In this document: positions 1 to 6,695 of the stretch, piece by piece
Layout: each line of letters opens with the position of its first letter
How positions within the stretch are numbered: position 1 is the stretch's first letter
Origin: a virus
Length of the DNA stretch: 43,233 nucleotides
Reading direction: 5' to 3' (one strand)
IMG/VR virus record: IMGVR_UViG_3300047322_000974
Coordinates: 1-43,233 of that record
Made by a program: the position numbers and the translations under genes
Notes under the pieces: generated by a model
Seen by the model: the letters and a program-made list of their open reading frames with translations, nothing else
What the model was told of the DNA's origin: nothing
Database searches by the model: none

Positions 1-779
1 TGATCGCTGAGATCAATATTTTGATCTCGGCAAACGCCAGGAAAAAATCCATCGTAACGTCGGCGGTCAAGGAATCTCCACCCCAGCTCTAGCTCAAACA
101 TACACTCAGTGAAACATCCACCCTCGTCATCGCGACCAACAACTATCGGCCAATAGCGTTGGCAACGTGCGAAAGCAATGCCCCCAAAACCGTCGTCAAT
201 TCACTCAGTACGCTGAGGCCAAAGCCGTACTCGGGAAAAATTCCGAATTTGGTATCAGCTGTGAGTTAGCAGCGGATTTGGCACCGACCAGGACCTTGCA
301 AGAGATTCGGAGTTGACCGCTAGAAGCCGCGGCCGACGGATCTTTCGAGGGTTCAGCGGCACTCAATCGGTGCCAACTACCTGCAAAATGGTTTGTCACC
401 AAAACAGCAAGAAGTCGGGTCAATTTGCGGTCTGTTTGGCACTGCGGTTTGGGCCCAAAAACGTCGAATTTGGAGGTATGAGTCATGCTCTCGGACGCGA
501 TGGTTTGATTCCAAATCGGCCCCTGGGCCTTGTGATCAAAGGGTCTTCAGCAGGCCCACAGCCCGTCAGCAATCAATTCGAATAGATGCGCCCTCCCCGC
601 GCTCTGTTTCGTTTCCCTAGCGCACAATCGGAAGTCCGGCCTAAAGGTGCTTCCGTTTGTCTTCAAAGGCACGGCCCGCGTGACGTACAGCCTGTTTCGC
701 GGATGTTGGATGGTGACCTTTAAGAACGAAGAATCGGAACTGAGCTTCCAGGGTTTAGCGCCGCGGAGCGGGTGAGGAA

Positions 780-811
780 AAACGCCCTAACCGCCCGGAA
801 ACAGGGCGTTT
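780..811. terminator. Hairpin terminator in left flank
   Basis: AAACGCCCT at 780-788 pairs with AGGGCGTTT at 803-811 across a 14-nt loop. The A-run just left of the stem would form a U-tract for transcripts on the minus strand, and the T3 on the right suits plus-strand transcripts less well. It would isolate the flank from minus-strand transcription arriving from the att region. Confidence 0.6.
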
Positions 812-953
812 GGCAAGGCTATCTGACATGCGAAAAAGCTGAGAAAGGAAGAGAAATATCAGACAGGGTTGGTGCCAATGGCAGCGCGAAAAAGGGCCAA
901 AAGCGGCGCTAACTCACACGGGATGAAGTCCCGAAAAACTCCCCACCAATGAA

Positions 954-980
954 AAAGCCCAACCTGAGAAGATTGGGCTA
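954..980 (-). terminator. Terminator downstream of the tRNA-like 3' end at attL
   Basis: On the minus strand, AGCCCAATCTTCTCAGGTTGGGCT is a 7-bp-plus stem-loop followed directly by a U-tract (AAAAAG on the plus strand). It lies about 15-40 nt past the CCA of the tRNA-like sequence, the normal place for a tRNA terminator. The prophage carries its own different terminator in the same position beyond attR (43083-43112), so both junctions keep a terminator. Confidence 0.7.
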
Positions 981-991
981 AGTCATTGAAT

Positions 992-1092
992 AATATGGTC
1001 GGGACGGAGTGATTCGAACACTCGACCCCTAGCACCCCATGCTGGGGACTATAGCAGCCTAACCCATTGTTTTATAAAGAATACACTCAATT
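992..1092. repeat. attL, left copy of the direct att repeat
   Basis: These 101 bp are identical to 43133-43233, with a constant offset of 42,141 bp. The right copy runs to the end of the window, so the repeat may be longer than 101 bp by an unknown amount. The integrase gene lies next to the other copy, as expected for attL/attR flanking an integrated phage. The repeat contains the 3' half of a tRNA-Pro-like gene on the minus strand (996-1045). The remaining 47 bp do not fold as a tRNA. Confidence 0.93.
996..1045 (-). tRNA. tRNA-Pro(GGG)-like 3' half, partial
   Basis: Read on the minus strand, this fits tRNA positions 27-76. The anticodon stem is CCAGC/GCTAG with one mismatch. The loop is ATGGGGT with anticodon GGG after U33. 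The variable loop has 5 nt, the T-arm is GAGTG-TTCGAAT-CACTC, the acceptor 3' strand is CGTCCCG, the discriminator is A, and an encoded CCA follows. The 5' acceptor strand that should match (CGGGACG) is absent upstream. The upstream bases give at most a weak D-arm-like GGCT/AGTC pairing. It is therefore a partial or degenerate tRNA carried in the att repeat, not a working tRNA as seen here. Confidence 0.75.
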
Positions 1093-1159
1093 TTCAGCAT
1101 CGCAAAAAATCCGTTTTTTTGTGCTTTTGCAAACGGAAACACGCGGCCTTCTGCGGAGG

Positions 1160-1167
1160 TTTTGCGC
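1160..1167 (+). promoter_or_regulatory. Candidate arm-type integrase site, left arm
   Basis: The octamer TTTTGCGC occurs here inside GGTTTTGCGCAGA. The same 13-mer is found right of the integrase gene at 43068-43080, where TTTTGCGC is present three times at 11-bp spacing. After excision these copies would flank the att core on both sides, which is how arm-type sites of lambda-type integrases are arranged. Binding is inferred. Confidence 0.45.
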
Positions 1168-1274
1168 AGAAACCCTAACTCATTATGAGCGACATCCAAA
1201 TCGAATGGCCGTTGCCTGGGCCAGCATATAGCTATCACAATATCTGTTGGTCAAATTAACTACAGGCAAAAACA

Positions 1275-1424
1275 ATGTTTCCGTTTTATATGGCCATCGG
1301 CCTCGGTCTCACCTGGATAGTTCTCTGGTTTTTCGTCAATCCGCGCCACCGCGCAATCTTCAACATCATTTGTTCGATTGTCGTTGTGGGATCAATAATT
1401 GCCACAACCTTGACCAGGTTGTAG
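1275..1424 (+). CDS. 49-residue two-helix membrane protein
   Basis: ATG at 1275 opens a 49-codon frame ending in TAG at 1422-1424. The start MFPFYMAIGLGLTWIVLWFF is hydrophobic. A short basic turn (NPRHR) and a second hydrophobic segment (IFNIICSIVVVGSIIATTL) follow. Two membrane helices with a positive loop are predicted. A weak AGG lies 9 nt upstream. It is the first reading frame inside the left att site, so it is likely phage cargo. Size and topology would fit a small inner-membrane modulator, a toxin or an exclusion peptide. Nothing in the sequence decides between them. It is not recognised by family. Confidence 0.5.
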   Translation: MFPFYMAIGLGLTWIVLWFFVNPRHRAIFNIICSIVVVGSIIATTLTRL

Positions 1425-1700
1425 TTCTCGGGCGTGCGCTGGTGGTCGGTTCTGATCACCACCATGTCAAGGTGACCCCGAAACAAACGCAAGCTATTGA
1501 TACAAAAGGGAAAATAAGCAATTTTGAGGAGGTAAAAAAACACCACTTCATCCTATAAGAATCAACAACTTAGCGTTGTATATTCCTACAGTACTCACCT
1601 ACCCGGTCGGGGAAATTTTGCCCAAGACGACCCAGCAAAAGCGCCTCCTGGCTTGAACGGACACCAGAATCGCATCCCCCATACGGCTAGGCGTTACATG
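1425..1700. other. Non-coding stretch between small membrane ORF and FleN-like gene
   Basis: No supported gene. A strong Shine-Dalgarno-like GAGGAGGT at 1526-1533 is not followed by any start codon within reach. The frames that cross the region on either strand overlap each other and look accidental. Confidence 0.5.
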
Positions 1701-2522
1701 TCACCGCCTCGAATTATGGACGAGTTGATCAACGAAGAATTCTATATGCCCTCTGGGGGAGGCCGGCAACGGCCAAGCGTCGACCTTTAAAGCGATTTCC
1801 TGAAATGCTAGGGCGCACTTGGAGCGCGGAAAGTATTCGTAGATTGCTCGCTGCTTCCGCACTGCCCTACGCACACTTTCATCATACGGAACCGCTCCCA
1901 CATACCGTAGATTGACGTTGAGGAAGCGATCGGTGACTTTGGCCAATTTAGCGAACAGCGCGCGACCTTCCTTTGGGCTCTGCTCCATATTGACCAGCAC
2001 CCGGAAACGGTCCATTCCGTAATCACGATTAAGCAGTTTGATCAGTGCGTAGGCATCAGTGATCGAGGTCGGTTCGTCGCAGATCACCAGCAAGACTTCG
2101 TAGGCCGCCCGGACGAGACTGATCACAGACGATCCGATGCCCGTAGCTGTGTCAATCACCAGCACATCGAGACTGTCACCTATTTCACTGAAGGCCTGGA
2201 TCAGGCCTGCGTGCTGAGCCGGAGACAAATGCTCCATGCTCTGAATGCCTGAAGCCGCGGGGACGATTCGTATCCCGCCCGGGCCGCTCAACAGTACATC
2301 GGAAAGCTCACAGCGACCTTCGATTAAATCGCCGAGCGTGTACTGCGGAGTAAGCCCCAACAGGACATCGATATTCGCCAGGCCAAGATCGCCATCAAGC
2401 AACACGACCCGCCGGCCTAATTTCGATAGCGCTAATGAAAGATTCACAGCCACAGTCGTTTTGCCGACGCCGCCCTTTCCGCCAGTCACGGCGATGACTT
2501 GCACAGAACGCACACTATCCAT
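1701..2522 (-). CDS. FleN-like MinD/ParA family ATPase (prophage-borne paralogue)
   Basis: A 273-residue P-loop ATPase. The deviant Walker A GGKGGVGKTT sits at residues 14-23. It is followed by the LLDGDLGLANIDVLLGL segment, the Walker B-like VIDTATGIG, the CDEPTSITDAYALIKLLNRD block and the C-terminal SPRGHIEFFVDQLV. From memory of Pseudomonas FleN (about 280 residues), the match runs nearly end to end. FleN limits polar flagellar number by antagonising the activator FleQ. The gene lies inside the att repeats with no partner flagellar genes, so it is cargo. An ATG at 2522 is preferred to an upstream in-frame start because homology begins there and AAGGGA lies 11 nt before it. It could act as a second dose of FleN or as a competitor for FleQ, which is inferred. 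Confidence 0.85.
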   Translation of the reverse strand: MDSVRSVQVIAVTGGKGGVGKTTVAVNLSLALSKLGRRVVLLDGDLGLANIDVLLGLTPQYTLGDLIEGRCELSDVLLSGPGGIRIVPAASGIQSMEHLSPAQHAGLIQAFSEIGDSLDVLVIDTATGIGSSVISLVRAAYEVLLVICDEPTSITDAYALIKLLNRDYGMDRFRVLVNMEQSPKEGRALFAKLAKVTDRFLNVNLRYVGAVPYDESVRRAVRKQRAIYEYFPRSKCALAFQEIALKVDAWPLPASPRGHIEFFVDQLVHNSRR

Positions 2523-2719
2523 GTTACTTATTCCCTTCCATGCACAACGTGTACGAGTAGTCGCCAACTCTTCCTAGATACTCAATGGTAACTGAAAAAT
2601 GCAGGCACATAGCCAGTGGCCGTATCACAGGATCACCAGAAACGCTGTAGCGCATTACATGCCAGTCACACGAACCGGAGCGGCCGCTGCTACGCTCACC
2701 TCTCCACGGAGGATTCGCG

Positions 2720-2929
2720 ATGCCAAATTCTGACCTGCTCCCTTCCCTACTTTCCAAACTCAACGAAAACCAGTTCGCCCTCGAGGCTGCCATCATGGAG
2801 CTCACGCTTTGGGTTGAGCAGCGCGGCGCTGCCGATGTGGCCGACAATGTGCGCGGCGCCCTGGTCGCAATCGATCGCAATGAGGAATTCATCAAGATGA
2901 CGCTCGCGGTGATGATGGCGCCGGAATGA
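2720..2929 (+). CDS. Small conserved-looking protein, function unknown
   Basis: A 69-residue protein starting at ATG 2720 after GGAGGATTCGCG, a strong ribosome binding site. It is mildly acidic and probably all helix. It has no membrane segment and no cysteine pairs. It is transcribed divergently from the FleN-like gene, with about 200 bp between the two starts that must hold both promoters. It lies in the cargo region, and I do not recognise a family. The good start signal and codon use make it a real gene rather than a shadow frame. Confidence 0.7.
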   Translation: MPNSDLLPSLLSKLNENQFALEAAIMELTLWVEQRGAADVADNVRGALVAIDRNEEFIKMTLAVMMAPE

Positions 2930-3104
2930 CGTTGTGTAGTTCACTCCGCCACGCCAGAAACTCTGCGGTTCGTCGACGAAGGCTCGCTTGTGGCGATGCC
3001 TCAGACACTGTATATCGAAACAGAACTTAAGTAAGGCTCTCCCGAGAATCTCGTCCTATTTTTACCCGATTTGTCAGAAGACCAAATGAAATAAATTCCG
3101 TATC

Positions 3105-3152
3105 ATGCCTGACGAAAAAATAGTGCGCTTAGGAGCCTCCCCCCCCCAATGA
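3105..3152 (+). CDS. 15-codon upstream ORF containing a C9 tract
   Basis: ATG at 3105 encodes MPDEKIVRLGASPPQ and stops at TGA 3150-3152, overlapping the acyltransferase ATG (ATGA). The run of nine C at 3139-3147 falls in its last codons. The frame is out of phase with the acyltransferase by one base. One added C (or two lost) would fuse it in frame to that protein as a 15-residue N-terminal extension. There is no clear Shine-Dalgarno before 3105. It may work as a leader peptide for translational coupling. Confidence 0.4.
   Translation: MPDEKIVRLGASPPQ
3131..3147 (+). promoter_or_regulatory. Ribosome binding site separated from its start by a C9 tract
   Basis: AGGAG at 3131-3135 is the only good Shine-Dalgarno for the acyltransferase, but it lies 13 nt from the ATG at 3149, longer than the usual 5-9 nt. 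Nine consecutive C at 3139-3147 fill that gap. Loss of C residues would bring the spacing towards the optimum. Gain or loss also changes the frame of the overlapping 15-codon ORF. This is the classic layout for slipped-strand translational phase variation, not proven here. Confidence 0.5.
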
Positions 3153-5101
3153 CGTCCCTCTCAAAAGCCGATGCAGGTAGTTTGGCGGCATCACCCTTGA
3201 AAGATTACCGACCCGATATTGATGGGCTTCGCGCAATCGCCGTGATCTCTGTAATTCTTTATCACTTTAAAGTCGGTGTGTTTTCTGGCGGCTTTGTGGG
3301 GGTTGACATTTTCTTTGTTATTAGTGGATATCTAATTACAAAAGGAATTCTTGAGAAACAAAAAACAGGGAAATTTGAATTCCCTGACTTTTATTTTCGT
3401 CGAATCCGGCGATTAATTCCGGCACTACTGGCGACAGTAGCGGTATCCTACGCAGCCGCTTTCGCACTGTTCTCCCCGGCTGACTTTAAACAAATGTCAG
3501 GCTCGACCATATATGCACTGAGCGGGCTTTCAAACTTTTTCTTTTGGATGGAAAGTGGATATTTTGACACAGACTCGATTGTCAAACCTTTACTCCATAC
3601 TTGGTCACTAAGTGTAGAAATTCAGTTCTATATAATCTGGCCAATAATACTCATCTTCTCATCAAAAATAACTAGCAAACCTTTAATCCCGACGCTATGC
3701 CTAGCGATTATTGGTGGATATGCGGCCGTATCCTATTTGAATATTGACTCATCTGGCGCATTCTATTTAGCATCATTCAGAATACACGAGTTCCTATTTG
3801 GGGGAATAGCACTACTATGTGAACGTCTTAACACAAAAAAATACCTAAGCGATGCAGCCTATACTGTAGGACTTATCCTGACTGGGTATTCAATATTTTT
3901 ATTTAGCGTAAAAACCACTGCTTTCCCCGGATTCGCTGCAATGGTCCCATCAGCCGGGGCTGCCCTAATGATATTCGGCGGCGCAAAAGCAAAACTTGCG
4001 ATTCCTTTTTCATCGAAAATTGCTACAAAAATTGGCGAGATAAGCTACTCATTGTACCTTGTGCACTGGCCACTCATGGTATTTGTTAGTTATATTTTGA
4101 TTGATGACATCTCGACCCCAGAGACTATCGGCCTTATTGCATCAACTTACGCCCTTGCCTTAGTTTTATATTTAACAATCGAAAAACCATTCAGAAGCGC
4201 AGCAAAATCACGTCTAAATGGATCAGAGTTTAGCCTGGCTACTCTAGCGTGCTCCGTCGTAATCATCTTCATTTCAGCGAATAGCTGGGCAAAGGATGGT
4301 TGGGACTGGAGGATACCTGAAGAACTCCGCAACATAACAAAAGTCAATCAATCCGAACTTGACAAGTATGTTTGGGAACGTGAAATCGCACTCGACACGA
4401 AGGCGGGATTTGACCTCAGCAAAAACAAAGAAAAGATTCTGGTTATCGGTGACTCTCAAGCAGCAGACATCGTTAACATGCTAGCAGAAGGAGGTTACGC
4501 GACTGATACCGATATCGTTTCTCGTATAGTTGTTACAAACTGCAGCACATTTTATATAGACAACACAGAAACTGATAAATTTTTTACAAAAATTAACAGT
4601 TTGACGATACAAAGACCCGAACTAATAGCCCCCTGCAAAGAAATGATGTCAAGAGCTATCGACAGCACTCTATTAACTAACGCTGACAAGATATATATAG
4701 CATTTCGCTGGAATACTGAAACACTAAATTACAACTTGAAAGCCATCGAAAAATTACAATCGATGACAAAAGCAAAGGTATATGTATTTGGCCAAAAAGG
4801 GCTATCAAAAAGCAGCATTGATATCGCCACATCTGCCGGGCCAACGATGGAAATAAACCAGTTCGCCGCTCGCTTTAAGAGCAAAGAAACACAAAAGCTA
4901 AATTCAATACTGTCAGCTCAAAAAAACATCACATTCATAGATATGATGCAGATTACATGCCCAAGCGAAACAAGCTGTGTGGTGCTTACACCACAAAAAA
5001 AACCTATCTTCTTTGACCCGGGTCACCTAACCAAGGATGGCGCCCAGTACCTCGGAAGCTCCTTTTATTCGTTAATCACTTCAGCCAAACCAAACATCTA
5101 A
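3149..5101 (+). CDS. OafA/YrhL-type O-acyltransferase (acyltransferase 3 + SGNH)
   Basis: A 650-residue envelope polysaccharide acyltransferase. Residues about 18-370 form the acyltransferase-3 membrane domain, starting YRPDIDGLRAIAVISVILYH with the catalytic-type histidine and the FSGGFVGVDIFFVISGYLIT signature, then about ten helices. From about 420 to the end is a periplasmic SGNH domain with IGDSQAAD near 434 and the DPGHLTKDGA His motif near 625. This architecture O-acetylates O-antigen or other surface glycans. In phages it usually alters the receptor of the lysogen and blocks superinfection. The gene is clearly richer in A+T than its neighbours, a sign of separate acquisition. It runs convergent with the lysis genes. 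Its start is preceded by a C9 tract. Confidence 0.9.
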   Translation: MTSLSKADAGSLAASPLKDYRPDIDGLRAIAVISVILYHFKVGVFSGGFVGVDIFFVISGYLITKGILEKQKTGKFEFPDFYFRRIRRLIPALLATVAVSYAAAFALFSPADFKQMSGSTIYALSGLSNFFFWMESGYFDTDSIVKPLLHTWSLSVEIQFYIIWPIILIFSSKITSKPLIPTLCLAIIGGYAAVSYLNIDSSGAFYLASFRIHEFLFGGIALLCERLNTKKYLSDAAYTVGLILTGYSIFLFSVKTTAFPGFAAMVPSAGAALMIFGGAKAKLAIPFSSKIATKIGEISYSLYLVHWPLMVFVSYILIDDISTPETIGLIASTYALALVLYLTIEKPFRSAAKSRLNGSEFSLATLACSVVIIFISANSWAKDGWDWRIPEELRNITKVNQSELDKYVWEREIALDTKAGFDLSKNKEKILVIGDSQAADIVNMLAEGGYATDTDIVSRIVVTNCSTFYIDNTETDKFFTKINSLTIQRPELIAPCKEMMSRAIDSTLLTNADKIYIAFRWNTETLNYNLKAIEKLQSMTKAKVYVFGQKGLSKSSIDIATSAGPTMEINQFAARFKSKETQKLNSILSAQKNITFIDMMQITCPSETSCVVLTPQKKPIFFDPGHLTKDGAQYLGSSFYSLITSAKPNI

Positions 5102-5138
5102 AACTTCTTAAACACAGACCAAGCCGATCCGGGCTGAG

Positions 5139-5669
5139 TTACATTCGTCCCGGTGCAATGCCATAAATTTCGTCATACGCCCGCTCGCAGGTCATTCCCC
5201 GGGCTCGGGCTTGGTCAGCAATTGCAGCCAGGTCGCCCGCTCGCTGGTCAGCGCGCTTGAACACGTCGGCAAGCACTGCGGCGGCGCGGGTAGCTGCCTT
5301 GCTTGCGGCGGCAGTGCAGGAATGGCCGCTGGCTTCATTGGCTGCGAGTCGGTTGGAAAGGTTGTCGGCTGCTCCGCGCAGGCTGTCAGCAGAATTGCGA
5401 GCGGCAGCAGCATCAGCCGTCGCTTGATCGATGATGCGTTGACCATCTTGAACCGCCTTGTTGATTGATTGTTGGTAGGCCTGCTCTTTGGTGCGCTCGG
5501 CGGCTTCGTTGTCTGCGTTCGCTTGAGCATCCCGGGTGTCGCGGGCGTTCCACTCTGATTGCCATCTTTCATTCGTGACGGCCACACCGTGGTGATAGGC
5601 ACCGAAAAGCATGGCGGCGAGAAGCAGGGCCGCTGCTAGATAAGGAAGGACTCGCAACAGAACTTTCAT
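5139..5669 (-). CDS. Rz-like inner-membrane spanin (DUF2514)
   Basis: A 176-residue i-spanin. An N-terminal membrane anchor (residues about 5-27, VLPYLAAALLLAAMLFGAYH) is followed by a long alanine-rich, charged coiled coil to about 150. It pairs across the periplasm with the Rz1 lipoprotein encoded inside it to disrupt the outer membrane in the last step of lysis. Its ATG overlaps the endolysin stop (ATGA at 5666-5669), so the two are translationally coupled. It is the last gene of the late operon. Confidence 0.85.
   Translation of the reverse strand: MKVLLRVLPYLAAALLLAAMLFGAYHHGVAVTNERWQSEWNARDTRDAQANADNEAAERTKEQAYQQSINKAVQDGQRIIDQATADAAAARNSADSLRGAADNLSNRLAANEASGHSCTAAASKAATRAAAVLADVFKRADQRAGDLAAIADQARARGMTCERAYDEIYGIAPGRM
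5192..5446 (-). CDS. Rz1-like outer-membrane spanin lipoprotein nested in Rz
   Basis: An 84-residue frame wholly inside Rz in another frame. It starts at ATG 5446 after AAGG at a suitable distance. It has a basic N-terminus, a hydrophobic stretch MLLPLAILLTAC with lipobox LTAC, then a proline-rich body (ALPPQARQLPAPPQ), all typical of Rz1. The predicted lipidated cysteine lies at about residue 22. The nested arrangement matches lambda Rz/Rz1, although here Rz1 also ends inside Rz. An in-frame ATG at 5413 is an alternative start that would leave a shorter signal sequence. Confidence 0.8.
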   Translation of the reverse strand: MVNASSIKRRLMLLPLAILLTACAEQPTTFPTDSQPMKPAAIPALPPQARQLPAPPQCLPTCSSALTSERATWLQLLTKPEPGE

Positions 5670-6199
5670 GCCAGCACCTCACCGGCCTTCTTCCAAAGAG
5701 CCAGCCGTTCTTCCTGACCATTGAGCCCGCCGTTGATGCGCCGGGTGATGCGCTCGAAGTCGCCGACATCGGCCAAGGTGTTCAGCCCTTTGATGGCCCA
5801 ATACCAGGCGGCGGACATGCAGGCGAACTGGGGCTGCTCCAGCAGCTCGGGCTGGTTCACCAGATCCACGCCCAGTGCTTCCCCGCACGCGGCATAGTTG
5901 GCCCGCCCTGTGATCTGGATCAGGCCACGGCCACGGTACTTGAAGCCGTCACCCGCCACGGTGTTGCCCAGGTCTTTTCTGCCTTCATAGTCGCGCTGAG
6001 CAGGTGTCGGCCCCCAAATCTCACGCACGTACACCAATTGCCCGGACTCATGGCCGATTTGGGCGACGAAGGCGGCGACACGTTTGGAACCGATAATCTG
6101 GTACCGCTGCAGCGCCGTATTAAGGACAGGCGCAAAAACGCCGGCTTTGGCGCCGGCGTCCGGGAGGATCAGCAGCAACTGCTGCGCGGTGATAGGCAT
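5666..6199 (-). CDS. Endolysin, glycoside hydrolase family 19 (chitinase-like)
   Basis: A 177-residue peptidoglycan hydrolase of GH19 type. The motif AQIGHESG gives the likely catalytic glutamate E51, and the second acid falls at about E60 (YVREIWGP). FKYRGRGLIQITGRANY (about residues 86-102) is the family hallmark. No signal peptide is visible, so it needs the holin for export, and the holin is encoded 20 kb away at the start of the late operon. ATG 6199 is chosen because GGAGAAAAGC precedes it. An ATG four codons upstream lacks a site. It is coupled to Rz by stop/start overlap. Confidence 0.9.
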   Translation of the reverse strand: MPITAQQLLLILPDAGAKAGVFAPVLNTALQRYQIIGSKRVAAFVAQIGHESGQLVYVREIWGPTPAQRDYEGRKDLGNTVAGDGFKYRGRGLIQITGRANYAACGEALGVDLVNQPELLEQPQFACMSAAWYWAIKGLNTLADVGDFERITRRINGGLNGQEERLALWKKAGEVLA

Positions 6200-6212
6200 G
6201 CTTTTCTCCATA

Positions 6213-6234
6213 CGAAAAAAAACCGCTCAAGGCG
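6213..6234 (-). terminator. Terminator between tail and lysis genes
   Basis: On the minus strand CCGC-CTTGA-GCGG is followed by a run of eight T. It sits between the tail fibre assembly gene and the endolysin. It would terminate or attenuate tail transcripts unless read through by a Q-modified polymerase. Confidence 0.65.
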
Positions 6235-6254
6235 GCATCTTCAGTGCGGCCAAC

Positions 6255-6686
6255 TCATGGCTGTGGTGGCCACGCCGGAACTGGTTGGGTCAAGTCGACT
6301 CGGTTGACCGCGACCCGGTATTGCTTCCACTTTTTGAGAAGGGCTATTTCCTCCGCAGTCGCATCGTCCAGGTCTACTGCATCTTGCAGCGGATCGATTG
6401 CCAGAGAAGAAGTCGTAAGAAATACGTCACGCATTGCGGTGTTTGAGGCGAAAATTTCATCTGGAGTTCGCTGGTATGGAATCGGCGCAGTGAATACGCC
6501 GTTTTCGTAGTGCCAATACTGCTCAGGTTGTGGATCAAGGTCGGTAACCTCAACCATGGTTTCCACGATTTCCTCAGGAAAGCGTGCCTCAATCGGGTAC
6601 TCATTGCCCTCTAGATCATACCCAGGCTCAATTACTTCGCGGACTGAGTTGTTTTCGACGGCGACATAGACTTTCGGCTTATTCAT
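6255..6686 (-). CDS. Tail fibre assembly protein (Tfa-like)
   Basis: A 143-residue chaperone. The N-terminal half contains the [11 protein letters not shown] segment and the C-terminus the [20 protein letters not shown]...WPPQP ending typical of phage tail fibre assembly proteins. These proteins help trimerise or load the fibre encoded just upstream, here the glycine-rich fibre ending at 6696 only 9 bp away. The two make a fibre/chaperone pair at the distal end of the tail operon. Confidence 0.85.
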   Translation of the reverse strand: MNKPKVYVAVENNSVREVIEPGYDLEGNEYPIEARFPEEIVETMVEVTDLDPQPEQYWHYENGVFTAPIPYQRTPDEIFASNTAMRDVFLTTSSLAIDPLQDAVDLDDATAEEIALLKKWKQYRVAVNRVDLTQPVPAWPPQP

Positions 6687-6695
6687 GTAACCGCC

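Larger units (their letters stand above)
1..991. other. Left flank outside the prophage, no gene recognised
   Basis: This stretch lies outside the 101-bp att repeat and is presumably host DNA or a neighbouring element. Short open frames exist on both strands around 200-620, but none has a convincing ribosome binding site or a recognisable product. A start-less open frame runs from roughly 621 to a stop at 776 and could be the end of a decayed gene. The hairpins at 780-811 and 954-980 are listed separately. I see no coding gene I would defend here. Confidence 0.6.

Noticed and set aside
205-620. Several short frames in the left flank
   Set aside because: They overlap one another on both strands, lack ribosome binding sites and show no family motif.
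1526-1533. Strong Shine-Dalgarno GAGGAGGT
   Set aside because: No ATG, GTG or TTG follows within a usable distance, so it cannot serve a gene as the sequence stands.
1247-1558. 103-codon and 86-codon frames over the small membrane ORF
   Set aside because: Neither has a good start signal or a protein-like composition. The 49-residue frame in the same place has a clean membrane topology and is preferred.
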